A stretch of DNA of 64,000 bases. It comes from Bugula neritina. Its lineage: Eukaryota > Bryozoa > Gymnolaemata > Cheilostomatida > Bugulidae. The notes beneath the pieces are model-generated. The model did no database searches and was not told the DNA's origin. It was given only the letters and a program-made list of their open reading frames with translations. The stretch is taken from contig OZ037770.1 in NCBI GenBank assembly GCA_964035545.1, forward strand, positions 9,884,973-9,948,972, read 5' to 3'. Both the position numbers and the translations under genes were made by a program. This document shows positions 1 to 27,295 of the stretch, in pieces. The stretch's first letter is position 1, and the number at the start of each line of letters is the position of its first letter.

Positions 1-87
1 AAACTGGAATCTTTAAATAGCCCTAAACTTATTTTCATAGTTTATAAATAGCTTATACGGTAGAAAATCCATCATCAAAAAGCACAG

Positions 88-15218
<15,131 letters not shown>

Positions 15219-15252
15219 TACAGGCTCAAGTACTGTTTGGCACAGCGAATCA

Positions 15253-15362
15253 TAGTTATATAATTATATTTGTTATATAATTATATTTGTTATATAATTA
15301 TATTTGTGATATAATCATACATTGGTTATATAATTATATTTGTTATATAATTATATTTGTAT
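15253..15362. repeat. 17-bp AT-rich tandem repeat in the ABCC 3' UTR
   Basis: About six copies of a unit close to gttatataattatattt, one of them diverged (gtgatataatcatacat). It starts about 35 bp after the ABCC stop codon and ends about 65 bp before the polyadenylation signal, so it should be part of the mRNA. Confidence 0.85.
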
Positions 15363-15425
15363 ACCAGGTTATGAGACTACAGTCAGACTATAACTGTATA
15401 TTCTCAGGTCAGCGACTGTACAGTA

Positions 15426-15431
15426 AATAAA
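15426..15431 (+). terminator. Polyadenylation signal AATAAA for the ABCC gene
   Basis: A canonical AATAAA lies 208 bp after the TAA stop at 15216-15218, followed by T/A-rich sequence. This fits a short 3' UTR. Confidence 0.6.
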
Positions 15432-15662
15432 GTATTATATTATATATTCATTTATGCTGTCGGAGATAAAAAAGCTACACTATTTTTACTAGTGTTGGCC
15501 TGTTTATACATTTGATCAGTTTTATGATTGCATAATATAGGTTGTCAAAATTATAGAATAATATTAATAAACAATAATATTTTTAGCACAAGCATGTGTT
15601 GCTTGCAATAAGTAGAAACAAGCATAAAGCTTTATATTATTGTTTTTTTTTTCATCAATATA

Positions 15663-18600
15663 TGTGACCTCCCACCACAAAACAGGGAACGTTGGTCAGT
15701 TTTTCAAAATTGAGTTATTAGTACAGAGTTAAAGAGCAGATCTTTGCAATCATTTTGCAATTTGTTTGAAGTCTCTAGTGCAAATAGAACTCGAGATATT
15801 GATATTCAAAAGCCTTGGCGTTTTTAAAACAGTCAATTTACGTTTTTGAGAAATTCGCTTTTAAAGTAAGGAGGTCTGGAATAATTTATGGATTATTTGT
15901 TTACATTTGTCAAGCCTTAGCAACGGGCCTTTTTATTCTAGCAAACTGGACAAATTTGGTATCAAAACATTTGTTTAAGTATGGGCTTTCAGCTCAACCA
16001 GTTTTTACGTTTCCTAAACAAAATATTAGGTCAAAGATGGCCGCCAAACTTGTTGTAACCTTATTTTCCCGAATAGCTATTAAATTGTGATAACAGTTGA
16101 AAATTTTGCTACTTTCAGCACATATAAGGACCTTTAAGCACTTTTTTGCACCGACATTCATTTGAACCAACTATGCTAACTAGGTGTCGTATGAAACAAA
16201 ATGGCAGCCATTTCCTGTTTTACGTTTGCTATTTCCCTCATTATTAATATCTCATGTAACATGTCCAACTGTAGCTATTGAGCCATGCCATTCGATAGTA
16301 TCAATTGTTTAGTGCGTAAAAATCATATGAGAGAATCATTCAATTATTAAAATATTATACAAAATTTATTCAGTCATACAGTTACAATGTAGAGTGATCA
16401 AAAGTTACACATAGGGAATCAGTTGAGATATTGAGTATCCATACAAGAAAATGAGGTATACGTTATTTTTAATCTTCAAATCAATTATTATAAACAGATA
16501 AAAGTGTAGAAATTCAGCATAAATGAAACTTAAATTAATTCATATAGCAGAAAGACTGCTTAGGTGGTTCGTATGGTCTCTGAATCTATGTCCTTGTTCT
16601 TCATAGCGTGAGTTTACAGAGTATAAGCACATAACCAAGAGCTTAATTGCTGCTACAAACGATATTCCAGTAGTCAAAGTTAATAGATGCTGCTACTATA
16701 AATCTACCCTGTTCATCTATAGCCACTTAGACCTGCAATGATAATATTAAACTTATTTTTAGATTATAAAAGAGAACAATAGTGCATTAGAAATTAAATC
16801 TGGCTATAAAATGCAATTGTTTTAACACCATTTAACTACTATATTACAGCAGCTAATAATTATTGAGCAATTTCTCAACATTTAAGTTCATAGCGAGTTT
16901 GAAGGCACATTTGCAAACTAGTTATTTATAAAATTTTTGAGCATAATGAAATACTAGACACCTTTTTTCGAGTAAAGTTAGCAGAAGCTATAAGCTTGCA
17001 AGCGGTAGCTCTCCAAATGCAGGGAGTCCGGATCACAAGTGTAAGAATGATAGGTTATATGCAGCATGCTCTTGAGCTGTATAAGTGACATAACAAACAG
17101 CACCTCATCGACAAGTTCCATCATGTTGCCCTCACATCTTCACTTTCCTAAAATGGAAATAATGTTATATTCCTGAATAATAATCATGATGTAGTAATAA
17201 TAATTTTTTTTTTCCTATTGCCATCAAAAATTAAGTCATTTAAATACTTAGCATGTTTGAATCTGTAGTACTAAAGCAATGAGCTTGTATTTGAAAAATA
17301 AAACAACTAACTAATCAATATACTATTTAACATTCAATTAAAAGTGAGTAGACAGAGCTAGCCAAGTAGCAACAAAACCTACTAAATATAGCTACTGCAA
17401 AACCAATTTAAATTCAATTATTTACTTAAATATAAATAAATCAGCATAAGTAGTTGTAGTACTCCAATTCTATTTTGAAACTGGAAAGTCTTGCATGATA
17501 AAAGTGATGTATTCTAATAGTCATAGATAACTATAAGATTTAAACTAAGGGTAGCTGTAAGTGTTAGGCTGACAATGACTAACAACAAGTGACTTGATTT
17601 TGACATCATTATTATTGTTTCACTCTTAAAGATCTTAATCACTGTTATTATGAATATTATTATTATACTTGAACTTATTCAAATTGAATCACATTCGATA
17701 TTTCAGTATGAGTATAGATTATATTAAATATTCATATTCAAAATAAAAGTGGCGCTCCGCTGACTGTGGACCACTTAACATGCCCAGACTTAAAATTTCT
17801 ATAAATAATCAATATGAAAATGAACATTTAATACTATGAACTTCAAGTTAATGATAATAATAATATAATATTCAATAAGATTATCACAAGAACTAACTGA
17901 AAGAATTACTAATAGTATTAGTGTAATACTGAACCCTATTTAATAGTATTATCAATGTGAGTATGAGCATTTAATTTTGAATGAAAATAAAACACTCAAT
18001 ACTAAAAATTTCAAGTTAAAAATATCATCTTTTTAGCATCAGCTGTTAAAAATGAAAGTCAAGAAAGCATTTGACCTACATAGGCTAGAGTAAATCACTA
18101 AATCAAAATGAAAATGTAATACTATTATTATTTATTAATACAAATAACTTAATAAGCATATAACTCGGGTTGATTATGATATTTTAATCATGATTATTAA
18201 TAATAATATTATTATTAAATTCAACAACTACAACATTTGAAGTAGAAGTATAACTTTAACTATAAGTATAAGTTAATAACTACTAGTAAATTATATAATT
18301 ATTTAGTAGCGTAAATGAGCTATTTTCAGTATAATCACCTGCTTTGTAGTGATTTAATCATAAAGTCCAAAGATAAAGATCAATATTAAACTACAGCTAA
18401 GGAAATTACTTGCGTTAAAAGCTAACTTAATCTTTGCAGCCAGCGCCAAAAGTAGCTAATACTAAACTTAGTTTCAGAAGTAGGCTTCCTATCATGCGAG
18501 GAGAATGCAAGAGCTACCTTTGTTAAACAAAAAATTATTTGTAGGATTTCGCGCTATGAAATGTTTTAATTTCATTTTCGTAATAGTAATGATAACTCCG

Positions 18601-18861
18601 AGTCTACTTGACTACGATCCGCCATTTTGAAGAAATATTTAATGCATAGTTACCAACTTTAGAGTTAATTTTGAGCTTGAAGGAATTGGCAAATGCTTGC
18701 GAAAATATGATATTTGAAATCCTTGAGTTTTTTTGTATAAGAAAAGTTTAAAATTTAAAAACTGGCAAACAATTTCAATTTTTGGTTTTTCAAAATTTAA
18801 CCTTCATTTACTACACTTCATGAATGCCGCCAAGTTCCCGGTTTTGTCGTGAGGGGTCACA
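15663..18861 (+). mobile_element. 3.2-kb non-coding terminal-inverted-repeat element, copy A
   Basis: The left end reads tgtgacctcccaccacaaaa. The right end, reversed, reads tgtgacccctcacgacaaaa. TA flanks both ends (15661-15662 and 18862-18863). Subterminal DNA is homologous to element B at 35575-38745 but inverted relative to it. Shared segments include a tract around 'gaactcgagatat' and one around 'atggccgccaaact'. The centre (about 17400-18360) is AT-rich simple DNA. There is no long ORF; the 91-codon frame at 15815-16090 falls in the shared segment but shows no domain. I infer a large non-autonomous DNA transposon; the superfamily is unknown. Confidence 0.75.
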
Positions 18862-18863
18862 TA

Positions 18864-21528
18864 TTTGCTATTTCTACCAGCTGCTCATTGCTCATTTTAT
18901 TTAAATACTATCATGGTTTAGTTATAAACTTTAAAGAGATGTTTATACAAATAACATTTATGGTTTTTTGAAACTGCCTTAAAGAACAGAGGAATTGTTG
19001 AAAACAACATATCAAGTGTAAGTGGTGGTTGCTCTTCTTTTAAACTATCGACTATACAGCAGTGCTTCCACACCAGGTTCACATTCAGGCTACACTTTTA
19101 AGTCGCATGCATTTCTATCATGCAAAGGACAATTAGACAGGGCATTTATTTGAAATTGAAGTGGTGGGAACACTTTACTGCACTAGTGGCTGGAAGATGG
19201 AATAGTTATGAAAGTTACGGTAACTGAGGAAAGGGAGATCTGAGACATTTGTGTTATAACTTCACTTTTACACTAGTCACTTTTTATTGATCAACAGCGC
19301 AAGTCACTAGATAGCAACTCAGTCGATGGCCACAAGTCCATTAGCAGTGGTTATAGCTAGTCACTTACTTGTAGAATGGCAGGAATGGCCACCTTAAATT
19401 TGCGTGAGCTTTTTACTTGTAGAAGGGCATGTGCTTTATTTACCATATGAGTTACCTATTGTTGATGCTGTATTGGGAGTGAAAGCAATTGACATGATCA
19501 TCATGATTGTGTTTGTTGACAAAATCAAAGATTGATTTCTAATTGTGTTTAAACTTTAAACACTTTTTTGCTAACATCAGCATAAAATAGAATTGATGAA
19601 TGAAGCAGAAGTGATATACTCGTCAGAATTTATTAAAATTCCAGAGTTATCATACTCCTGTATTTTCATGCGCGTCAAACCAGATAGTTACCAGACAGAC
19701 TGTTTTTTGCAGATATTAGTCTATAAACAGCCTCTATTTCGGGGTTACTGACTGCAGTAACCCGCAAATCTCTAGTTCAGACTTCAGAGGTTTTTATGAA
19801 GCATAAACTTGAGAATCTCAAACTACACTCAATCACCCCCAACGTCAAGCTGCTTATAAAACAATTCGTCTAGGCGGGTTAAAGGGCAAATATAGTAACA
19901 TGCTGCTGGCGCCCTCCTAAATCATTAAAAATAAATATTAATAAGCTTATTAGAAAAATTGGGATTGTTGGGTTATATATTTGTTGTTGTTTTATATGGT
20001 TCTATAAACACCAAGATAGTGATTAGTTTATTTTCTTTAGTTTCATTTATTTTCACCAAGTACAACTGTAAAACTCACTAAAAGTAAAAGTGAAACAGTG
20101 AGTGTGACTCAGACTTATAATGTTAATAATATTAATAATTATTATCAATTAGTATTACTCATTTACTGGTAGTGATACTATTGTTTATTACTATTACTAT
20201 TAGTGTTAGTGCTAGTATTAGTAATAGTATTGGAATTACTAGCTTGAGCATACTTTTACTGTTTTATTTTTAAGTTAACTTTTACTTTTAGTTTTACACA
20301 GTCTCATTATAATTATTATCATTAATTGTGATAATGATAATTATAATTGATAATACTAATACTAATAGTAATACAGTAATAGTAATACTTAATCATAATG
20401 TCAATGATCATGAGGATCATTATCATTATCATTATGATTAGCATTAATATCAATATCATCATGATGATGATAATGATTTATACTTGATCATCATCAATTT
20501 CAATTTGAATTCTTAACATTGACTTATAGTAACACTAACAGTACTACTATTAGTATTAGTATTACATTTACTATTAGTATTATCAGTATTAGTAACACTA
20601 AGTTTTAGTCTACCCGAGTCTTGAATTGAAATTAATTATTTAATATAATAATAATAATAATTATAAATTTATATAACTAATAACTATAAGTATAACCAAA
20701 AACTTTAAGTTTAACTTTAAGCGAGTATTGATTTAGTGATTAGTCATTAGTGATTACTTTAAGTGTAACAATTCACCGATTTAGTGATTCGATTATTGTT
20801 ATAAATATCATGATGATAATGGTTATACTTTTCCTATAGGCTATATTATGTTTATAAGAGTTATATAGTTAGACTTATACTAATTATAAATTGATATTAA
20901 CTATAACATTGACTATGGGAGTAAGTTATATTAAATATAGTTGATGTTATACACAAACGATTAGAAATCCCAAATAATTTCAGCACATACTTGCACAAAA
21001 TGCATTATAAAACAAAATTGTTTAGGCATACAACCTTAAAACAGTATGTAGATGAAAACTAATATACATATAAGAATATTTTAATACTGCATAATTGAAG
21101 TGTGTCACGGATTCTTGACGGCCTTCACGTAGAAAGTTTATTCTATGCCTGTCATTAAGGTTGCTGTCCAAATTCACAATACTGGCCATCACAACGATAA
21201 GTATAATGACGCAGGTGACTCATCATGTAAATAATTATGTTGAATTCAAAATGGTTCAAATGTGGCTTCTTTCTTTGTTTTATTCAAAGATGTTGTTGCT
21301 GAGGTATTTTCAAAAAGCTGCTGACCCTAGCAAATAGTTTTACCAATTGACTCTTCATATCTATTTATATAATTTGTATCCTGGACACATTTTATGATTA
21401 GATAAGCGTCATTCTTACATTTGATGGATTGAGTATTTTTAGAACTGCTTTTTTCTCATTGCCATGTCTATTTTTATTTCAACTTAACCTTGTTTATTTG
21501 TTGAAACTATTTGATGATAATGAATAAG
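18864..21528. other. Intergenic AT-rich stretch with cryptically simple DNA, no gene seen
   Basis: Non-coding between element A and the MITE. Positions 20100-20700 and 20750-20960 are scrambled short words (att, agt, taa, gat) of the type also seen in TAK1 introns and at 49010-49200. A diverged dispersed repeat at about 20995-21125 reappears near 32045-32165. No ORF with recognisable protein similarity. Confidence 0.6.
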
Positions 21529-21871
21529 CCTAGGGCCACACTGTGCGTATTTTCGCATGCGAAAATTAAAATCACAAGTAGCAAAGGTGTCCACTGTAGT
21601 GTCATTGATGCGTGATAAATAAAGCTTTCATTTTTAAATCGCACTCGCTTTCAATAAAACGCAATTTACTGGAATAAAGCACTAAACAAAGAAATTGAGC
21701 TCGCTGAATAGCTACCAGCCAATTAGGTGACGACGACAGAGACGATTCGCACTTGCGTTGAAAATGCAGAGCGACAAGTGCGACGGTTTTCTCAACGCGC
21801 ACAGTGGACACCTTTGCTACTTGTGATTTCAATTTTCGCATGCGAAAATACGCACCGTGTGGCCCTAGGCT
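21529..21871. mobile_element. MITE with long terminal inverted repeats, hAT-like
   Basis: The ends are inverted copies about 70 bp long, beginning agcctagggccacac and including tattttcgcatgcgaaaatt and gcaaaggtgtccactg, with only a few mismatches. The flanks aatgaata and aatgaatt form a probable 8-bp target duplication, as in hAT elements. The element is about 343 bp. The 79-codon frame on the minus strand inside it is not a gene. Confidence 0.85.
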
Positions 21872-22077
21872 AATGAATTAATCTCTCAGAGATATAAACT
21901 AATTTCTTCAAAAGATTTATTTTTTTATATCTGGTATCTTTAGAAGATATGTTTCATTGCCGGAGCAAAGATGCTCAATTGTAAGCCTACTAATAATTTA
22001 CAATGTTAACATGTGCTGTTTTTATCCTCATAGACTGTAGCCCTGATATTTTGTTTTTGCAGTGGACATAGAAGAAT

Positions 22078-25000
22078 ATGGATGCTGAAATATTTTTAGC
22101 AGAGAAGCTTCAACCTCATAAGTTGAAAATGCTCTATCCTACCAATAATTTGTATCAGAACAAGTTGAATCTGACCAATCATCTAATAGGTAAGTTTAGT
22201 TTTTTAACTGTCATCCTTATATAATCGATGGCAGTTATATAACTTACCATTCCCTATTTGTTTTGTTTGTAAATAAGTTTGACCGCTTTACAGCTCAACT
22301 ATAATGCACTTACTAAATTTTGTTTTTGTCCAAGTGTTAGCTTATTAGTATGCAAAGTTTATGTCTTCAGTTGTTATGGAATTCCATATACTTTAAATGA
22401 TTAAAACCAAGTTCTTTTTACTATATATAGTAAATGTAAATTTACATTTTAGTGAATCAGTATACTGCCTTGTGCCAATTTTTAATCCCATTTTCGTATT
22501 AAGTTCTGATTATGATCGCTTCAGAAACCTTATTGGTTGACGAGATGGAGTGGGAAGGGAATGCTGCCGTGGGCGAAACAGCGTTTTGGCTCAAGATTTT
22601 GAGTGTGCCAGCAACTTCTGAACTTAGACGCTTGAAACTGGATTTTAAAAGAGAGGTTTATAAGATTTGGAATGAGAAGCTGTCATGTAAGGTAACTGTT
22701 ATCATATTCATCTTTGAACTATCTGCGATGAGAGGAGGAGGGATACCTTCAGTTTTTTCCTCATAGCTTCTAATGGTGCTGAAGAATACTTCTGTTTAAA
22801 CCTGTCCACATACAATGCCCTTTTTAACATTTCAAATGCTGGTAGAAAAGGCATTGCATTTTGTCATTTATGAAATGAAAAGCATACTCACTGAGCTGTC
22901 TATCGTCTATGTTAATCAACTTACCAACTCAAGTTACTACTAGTACTATGTAAAACTCCAACTTTTCTTTTTGAGTTGTTGGCAACTTACTACCCTGTGA
23001 TTCACGGGGTTTTCTTGCATGATAATAGACACAAACGTACATGCTAATTTTTGTTACCATTTTGTTTTTAGCTTCAGAAAGAGGTTGGCGATAAAGTAAC
23101 TCCTACAAACATTGAATCACCAGAAGGTAATGGGGTTCATTGTTCTAGTAAGTGCGGTATAAAATAGACAATAGCTTCGAAATATTGTGTTGTATATAAG
23201 TTTTTTGAAAATGCACAGAGGGCTAGATTTTAAGAGTGTGGTGAAGCTAACCATGTAGGGAGCAGCTGTGGTCTAGGGGTTAAGGCATTTGCCTAGTAAA
23301 CACGAGGTCATGGGTTCGAGCCGAATAAAGGCCATTAGTGATGTTAGGAAGAGCATCTAGTCATAATTGTTCTCTTCCCCATCTAAATAAGTCCTTAGTC
23401 CAATTTAACAAAAACCCTTTCTATTAGGGGTTTCTTACAGTGATAGCGACTATAAACTGGCGTGAGTGAAGCTAACCATGTCAAAATTTTATTTGTGATA
23501 TAATTTTATTCTTTATTATGAAAAATTACAGAATCTGCTCTTAAAGCTTGTCAATGTTTGTCTATTATTTGTTTAATACTAGTTTATTATCCTCTTAGCT
23601 ATATATAACCTAGCATCAAGAAGATACTCTCTATTGCTATAGCGACTTGCAACAGAAAGTACTGCAAATTGTGAAGTTTTATAGGCGGCCATCTTACTTT
23701 ACAATATAGATTGTAATGGCATTTTAGAATGGCCAATTTAGTTTCAATGTCCAGCATTTGTTAGACATCCTTGGCATGAAGCAATGACCTCTAATTAGCT
23801 AGTTGCTTATTTGCTTATACGATGGCTCAAGGTTTTTTTACGAGGTGATGCAGTCTAACCTAGCGATAGTTCTTATCGTGTCATCTGGTATATTAACCAC
23901 CATGGCAGACTGAACATTACTATCAACTGAAATATTACTACTGAAGTAACCCATGTTGCTGAGCTTTACAAATCTGAGTGATATTTTACAGGCACACCTC
24001 AGGAACACCAGTCATTAACCAACCAGTTTCAGTTAGATGTCCCAGATCTTGGCAATTCTCCAGAGAGACAGCAAGTCAAAGTCATCAACCCTGAAGGAGG
24101 TAAGAAAATGAATGGAGAACAGAGTATGGTACACTTTATAAGTTAGTTGACTTTTTGTTTCTCGTAGGAGAAGAATTCAGTTGTAGAGCCTAGTGGATAA
24201 ACAAGATTTACTTTATTTTATTTGACCTGGATTTGTCGTGTACTCATTGCTCATAAATTGTTGTCAAAGGGCAGATAACTGAACTGGACATTGCTTGCTA
24301 ATTTTTGCCATAATGACAAACTTTTGATAATTGCAAGCCGTGTTTTATAATTCCAGTAATTGAAGGCAACATTTTAATGAAAATATTTTAAATTTTCATG
24401 CCTTTAACTAAACGACACATTGCCAATAGCTTAATTAATACCGTGATTGTGTTGGAACATACAGATTGCTTATGTTGTAAAATTTTGCCTGATTAATTCA
24501 CAATTTTTGTCCAAGGAATAAACTCCTGTATCACATCAGGGTTGTTTGTCTTATTTTGTAGGTGAGAAAATTATTGAAATTCAGCCAGCAGAAGTGATTA
24601 ACTTTGAGGATCTGGAAATGTCTACAAATGAAACTGAAAGTCAGCAGGCAGCGGCAGTCATATGTGATACAGACAGCACCAGCAGCGTTGTAGCCACTCC
24701 TCTTCCCAGAATGCATTGTACGACGGAGAAACCGAGTCCAGCTAAGAGAAAGTCTCATCTGGTCAAAGCTGATGTGGAAAAATTAAAACTCATGAAATGC
24801 AGCCACTGCTCTTTTACTGGTGTAACATTGAACGATGTGGCCGTCCACAAATTTTCTGCGCACCAGGATATATATGTGATCCCATGCCCTTATCCCAACT
24901 GCCATTACCGGGCTAGACAAAAGAACATAATAAAGGTTCATATTGAGTCACGGCACACTAAGGAGAAAAGATTCAAGTGTTCAGTATGTAATGCATCTTT

Positions 25001-26285
25001 TAAGACACTCATGGTTGCCAAAAAGCATTACCGATCGAGACATGAGAACGAGAAACTAACTTGTGAATTGTGCGATTTTCAGTGCGATATATTTAAACAG
25101 AAATTAAAGAACATGCACATGGCGGAAGTTCACAACGATATGTCTAAGGTATTCAAATGCCAAGATTGCGAGTTTTATGGTAGCTCTAGAAGCATACTCG
25201 CTGCTCACATTCACGCTAAGCACACCGCGAGTTATGACTCTAAAGTCGCGTATCATTGTGGGAAAGGGCTGTGCGAGTATGCCAATTTTATTGAGGAGTT
25301 TGTCATTCAACATCGCAGACATTGTGATGGCCGGGCCAAACACCTGAGCTTGGCGTGCAAGAAGAAAAAATCAATTAGAAACAGAAATCATCTTATCAGC
25401 AAGTTTTGGTGCAGCGTGTGTGGAGGACTTTTTGTAACAAAGTATTCTGTTGAAACTCATATTGCCAAGTCACATGATAGTCAAGGTCACCCAGTCCCTA
25501 CTAACAGCGATAAACCAGGAAAGATGGAGTTCAAGTGTTCAGTGTGCGCTAAACCGTCGGCAGATAAACATGTAATCGACAAGCACATAACTGACGCGCA
25601 TGCGGAGAGTGGTGAATGTGTGGGAACATACTTGGAGGATAAGAACTACGTTCCTGAGCTAATTCGATGCAAGTATTGTGATTTCACCTCAAAGTTGTTG
25701 TGCGCAATGAAGTCTCATGTACGGGCTCGTCATACTCATGCTATCTACAAGTGTGATGTCTGTGATTTCACCACTAATTCCAAAAATGGTATTGCTACCC
25801 ATAAGACAAGTGCGCATCTTAAAAAGGCACTCCGGATAAAAATTTCTATGAACAATAAACCTTCAGCTACTAGCACTGACATTGTCCCACTTTCCCAACC
25901 AAATGGAGTGATACATGATGATCTTAGTCAAAGTGGTAACGAATCTGTAGCACACGAGAATCTCCCTGTAGCACATGCGAATCTTCCCGTAGCACACGAG
26001 AATCTCCCTGTAGCACACGAGACTCTTCCTGTAACACACGATAATCTCTCTGTAGCACACGAGAATCTCTCTGGAGCACACGAGAATCTTCCTGTAGCAC
26101 ACGAGAATCTCCCTGTAGCACACGAGAATCTCCCTGTAGCAATTGATCCGGTTGCAGTTGAAGAAGTGAATAGCGAAGATATAGTAGTTGTTGGTCAAAG
26201 TTTAGCTGCTTCTCATATGGATACCACCATGTTTGTTGTTGGAAATAGTGAATTTCCTGTTGAGGGGGAAGTTATTATTTCGTAG
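22078..26285 (+). CDS. C2H2 zinc-finger protein with heptapeptide-repeat tail, 5 exons
   Basis: Likely nuclear nucleic-acid-binding protein; the target is unknown and I do not recognise a named orthologue. Exons: 22078-22189 (ATG at 22078), 22525-22691, 23072-23126, 23992-24099, 24562-26285 (TAG). Phases agree, giving about 721 residues. Residues 1-226 are acidic or polar with no recognised domain. About ten C2H2 or near-C2H2 units span residues ~227-567. They are spaced irregularly rather than joined by the TGEKP linker of KRAB-type arrays; several have the Cys-x2-Cys-[DE]-F form (CDVCDF, CKYCDF). At least one is degenerate: the CELCDF unit has a lengthened spacer. Nine heptads of consensus VAHENLP follow at residues ~610-672. 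The C-terminal ~50 residues are acidic and hydrophobic, possibly an activation region (inference). A polyadenylation signal lies at 26540-26545. Confidence 0.85.
23257..23465 (+). mobile_element. tRNA-derived SINE, copy 2, with perfect 16-bp target duplication
   Basis: Lies in the intron between zinc-finger exons 3 and 4. It is flanked by the identical 16-mer gtgaagctaaccatgt at 23241-23256 and 23466-23481. The head includes ctagtaaacacgaggtcatg followed by a B box, matching tRNA-Thr(AGT). Body and 3' end are as in the other copies. The clean duplication shows insertion by retrotransposition. Confidence 0.95.
25947..26135 (+). repeat. Coding 21-bp minisatellite (nine VAHENLP-type heptads)
   Basis: Nine consecutive 21-bp units near gtagcacacgagaatctccc, in frame in the last zinc-finger exon. 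Substitutions (HANLP, HETLP, THDNLS, GAHENLP) preserve the frame. The complementary strand is also open in two frames across it, a consequence of the repeat composition. Confidence 0.95.
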
Positions 26286-27295
26286 TGGGCCCTGTTTACT
26301 TTTTTAGCTGTTTCTTTCGAAAATGTTGGCCTAAAAATTTTACATGTTATAACCCGTCCCCCATCATGTAGGTGCATGGAGAATTTCGTATACTGTTGCT
26401 AGAATTTACTTTTATTATATATGAGAGTTGATGGTCTCTTTTAAAATTTTAATATGTTTTTTGTTTCATAAGAAACTCATGACTCCCTAATCTAACTTTA
26501 TGTGCAACACCTGACAAAAGCATTAGTTTCTTTGCTAGAAATAAACTTGTAGTGATGTCAACATTTCAAACATTAGCAACATGTACATGTAATGCAACTT
26601 ATAACTTTTTACTGCAAAACTGTTTGTTAAAATGCAATTTGCGATCACATATATTATACATTATAAAGTTATATACAACTGCATGCACACCTACTCATCA
26701 GTAAATGATCTGAACCTAGGTAATATCATACTGTATAGTCAATATTCCTAATGTCACTAAGTAACTAGAACCTACAAATGGAAAAGCAAAATTTCTTATC
26801 ACAGATTTATTCATATGATATAAGGGTGTCCATATAATCGCAACCAAAAGGATAGAAGGCTGGCTACTATAACTGCCATTACAGAATTGAACTTGACTTG
26901 CCAAAAAAGTAATTTTATACCTTCACAAATCCTTGGCCTGTCGATTAACTGCTTGATCTTAGAGAGTTGTCTTTCAAAAACACTTGAAAATATGACCACA
27001 TGACCAAATTAGACGCGATCCTGCATCGACAAAAGGGTGCCCGACGTGTTTTGAATACTACTGATAGCAGTGTGTAATTTTAAAACTAACAGACATGTTA
27101 TTATTTTCACCACGTCGTAGAACACAGGCTAGGAGAACATCAAAACAACTATCCAGTAATCGGCACGTATTTCATTTTGGGGTATCAGTTTTAATAGTTA
27201 ATTCTTATAGTATTATAAAGTAAATTAAAATGTAATCCCATAGCCAAGTAACCTTCTGTCGTTGCACTGTAGATTTGCATATATAGCATAAAAAT
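26286..27295. other. Intergenic gap between zinc-finger and TAK1-like genes
   Basis: Contains the zinc-finger 3' UTR with AATAAA at 26540-26545 and presumably the TAK1 promoter and 5' UTR. I see no further gene, and no TATA box or other promoter motif I can call with confidence. Confidence 0.5.

Noticed and set aside
15815-16090. 91-codon frame in element A as a transposon gene
   Set aside because: The homologous stretch of element B does not keep the frame, and no transposase motif is seen.
23257-23330. Possible functional tRNA-Thr gene
   Set aside because: The head is followed by a SINE body and flanked by target duplications, and the acceptor stem is not paired; it is a SINE head.
25863-26198. 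Minus-strand frames rich in CYREILV / VLQGDSR
   Set aside because: Shadow of the zinc-finger heptad minisatellite, with no splice or start context.
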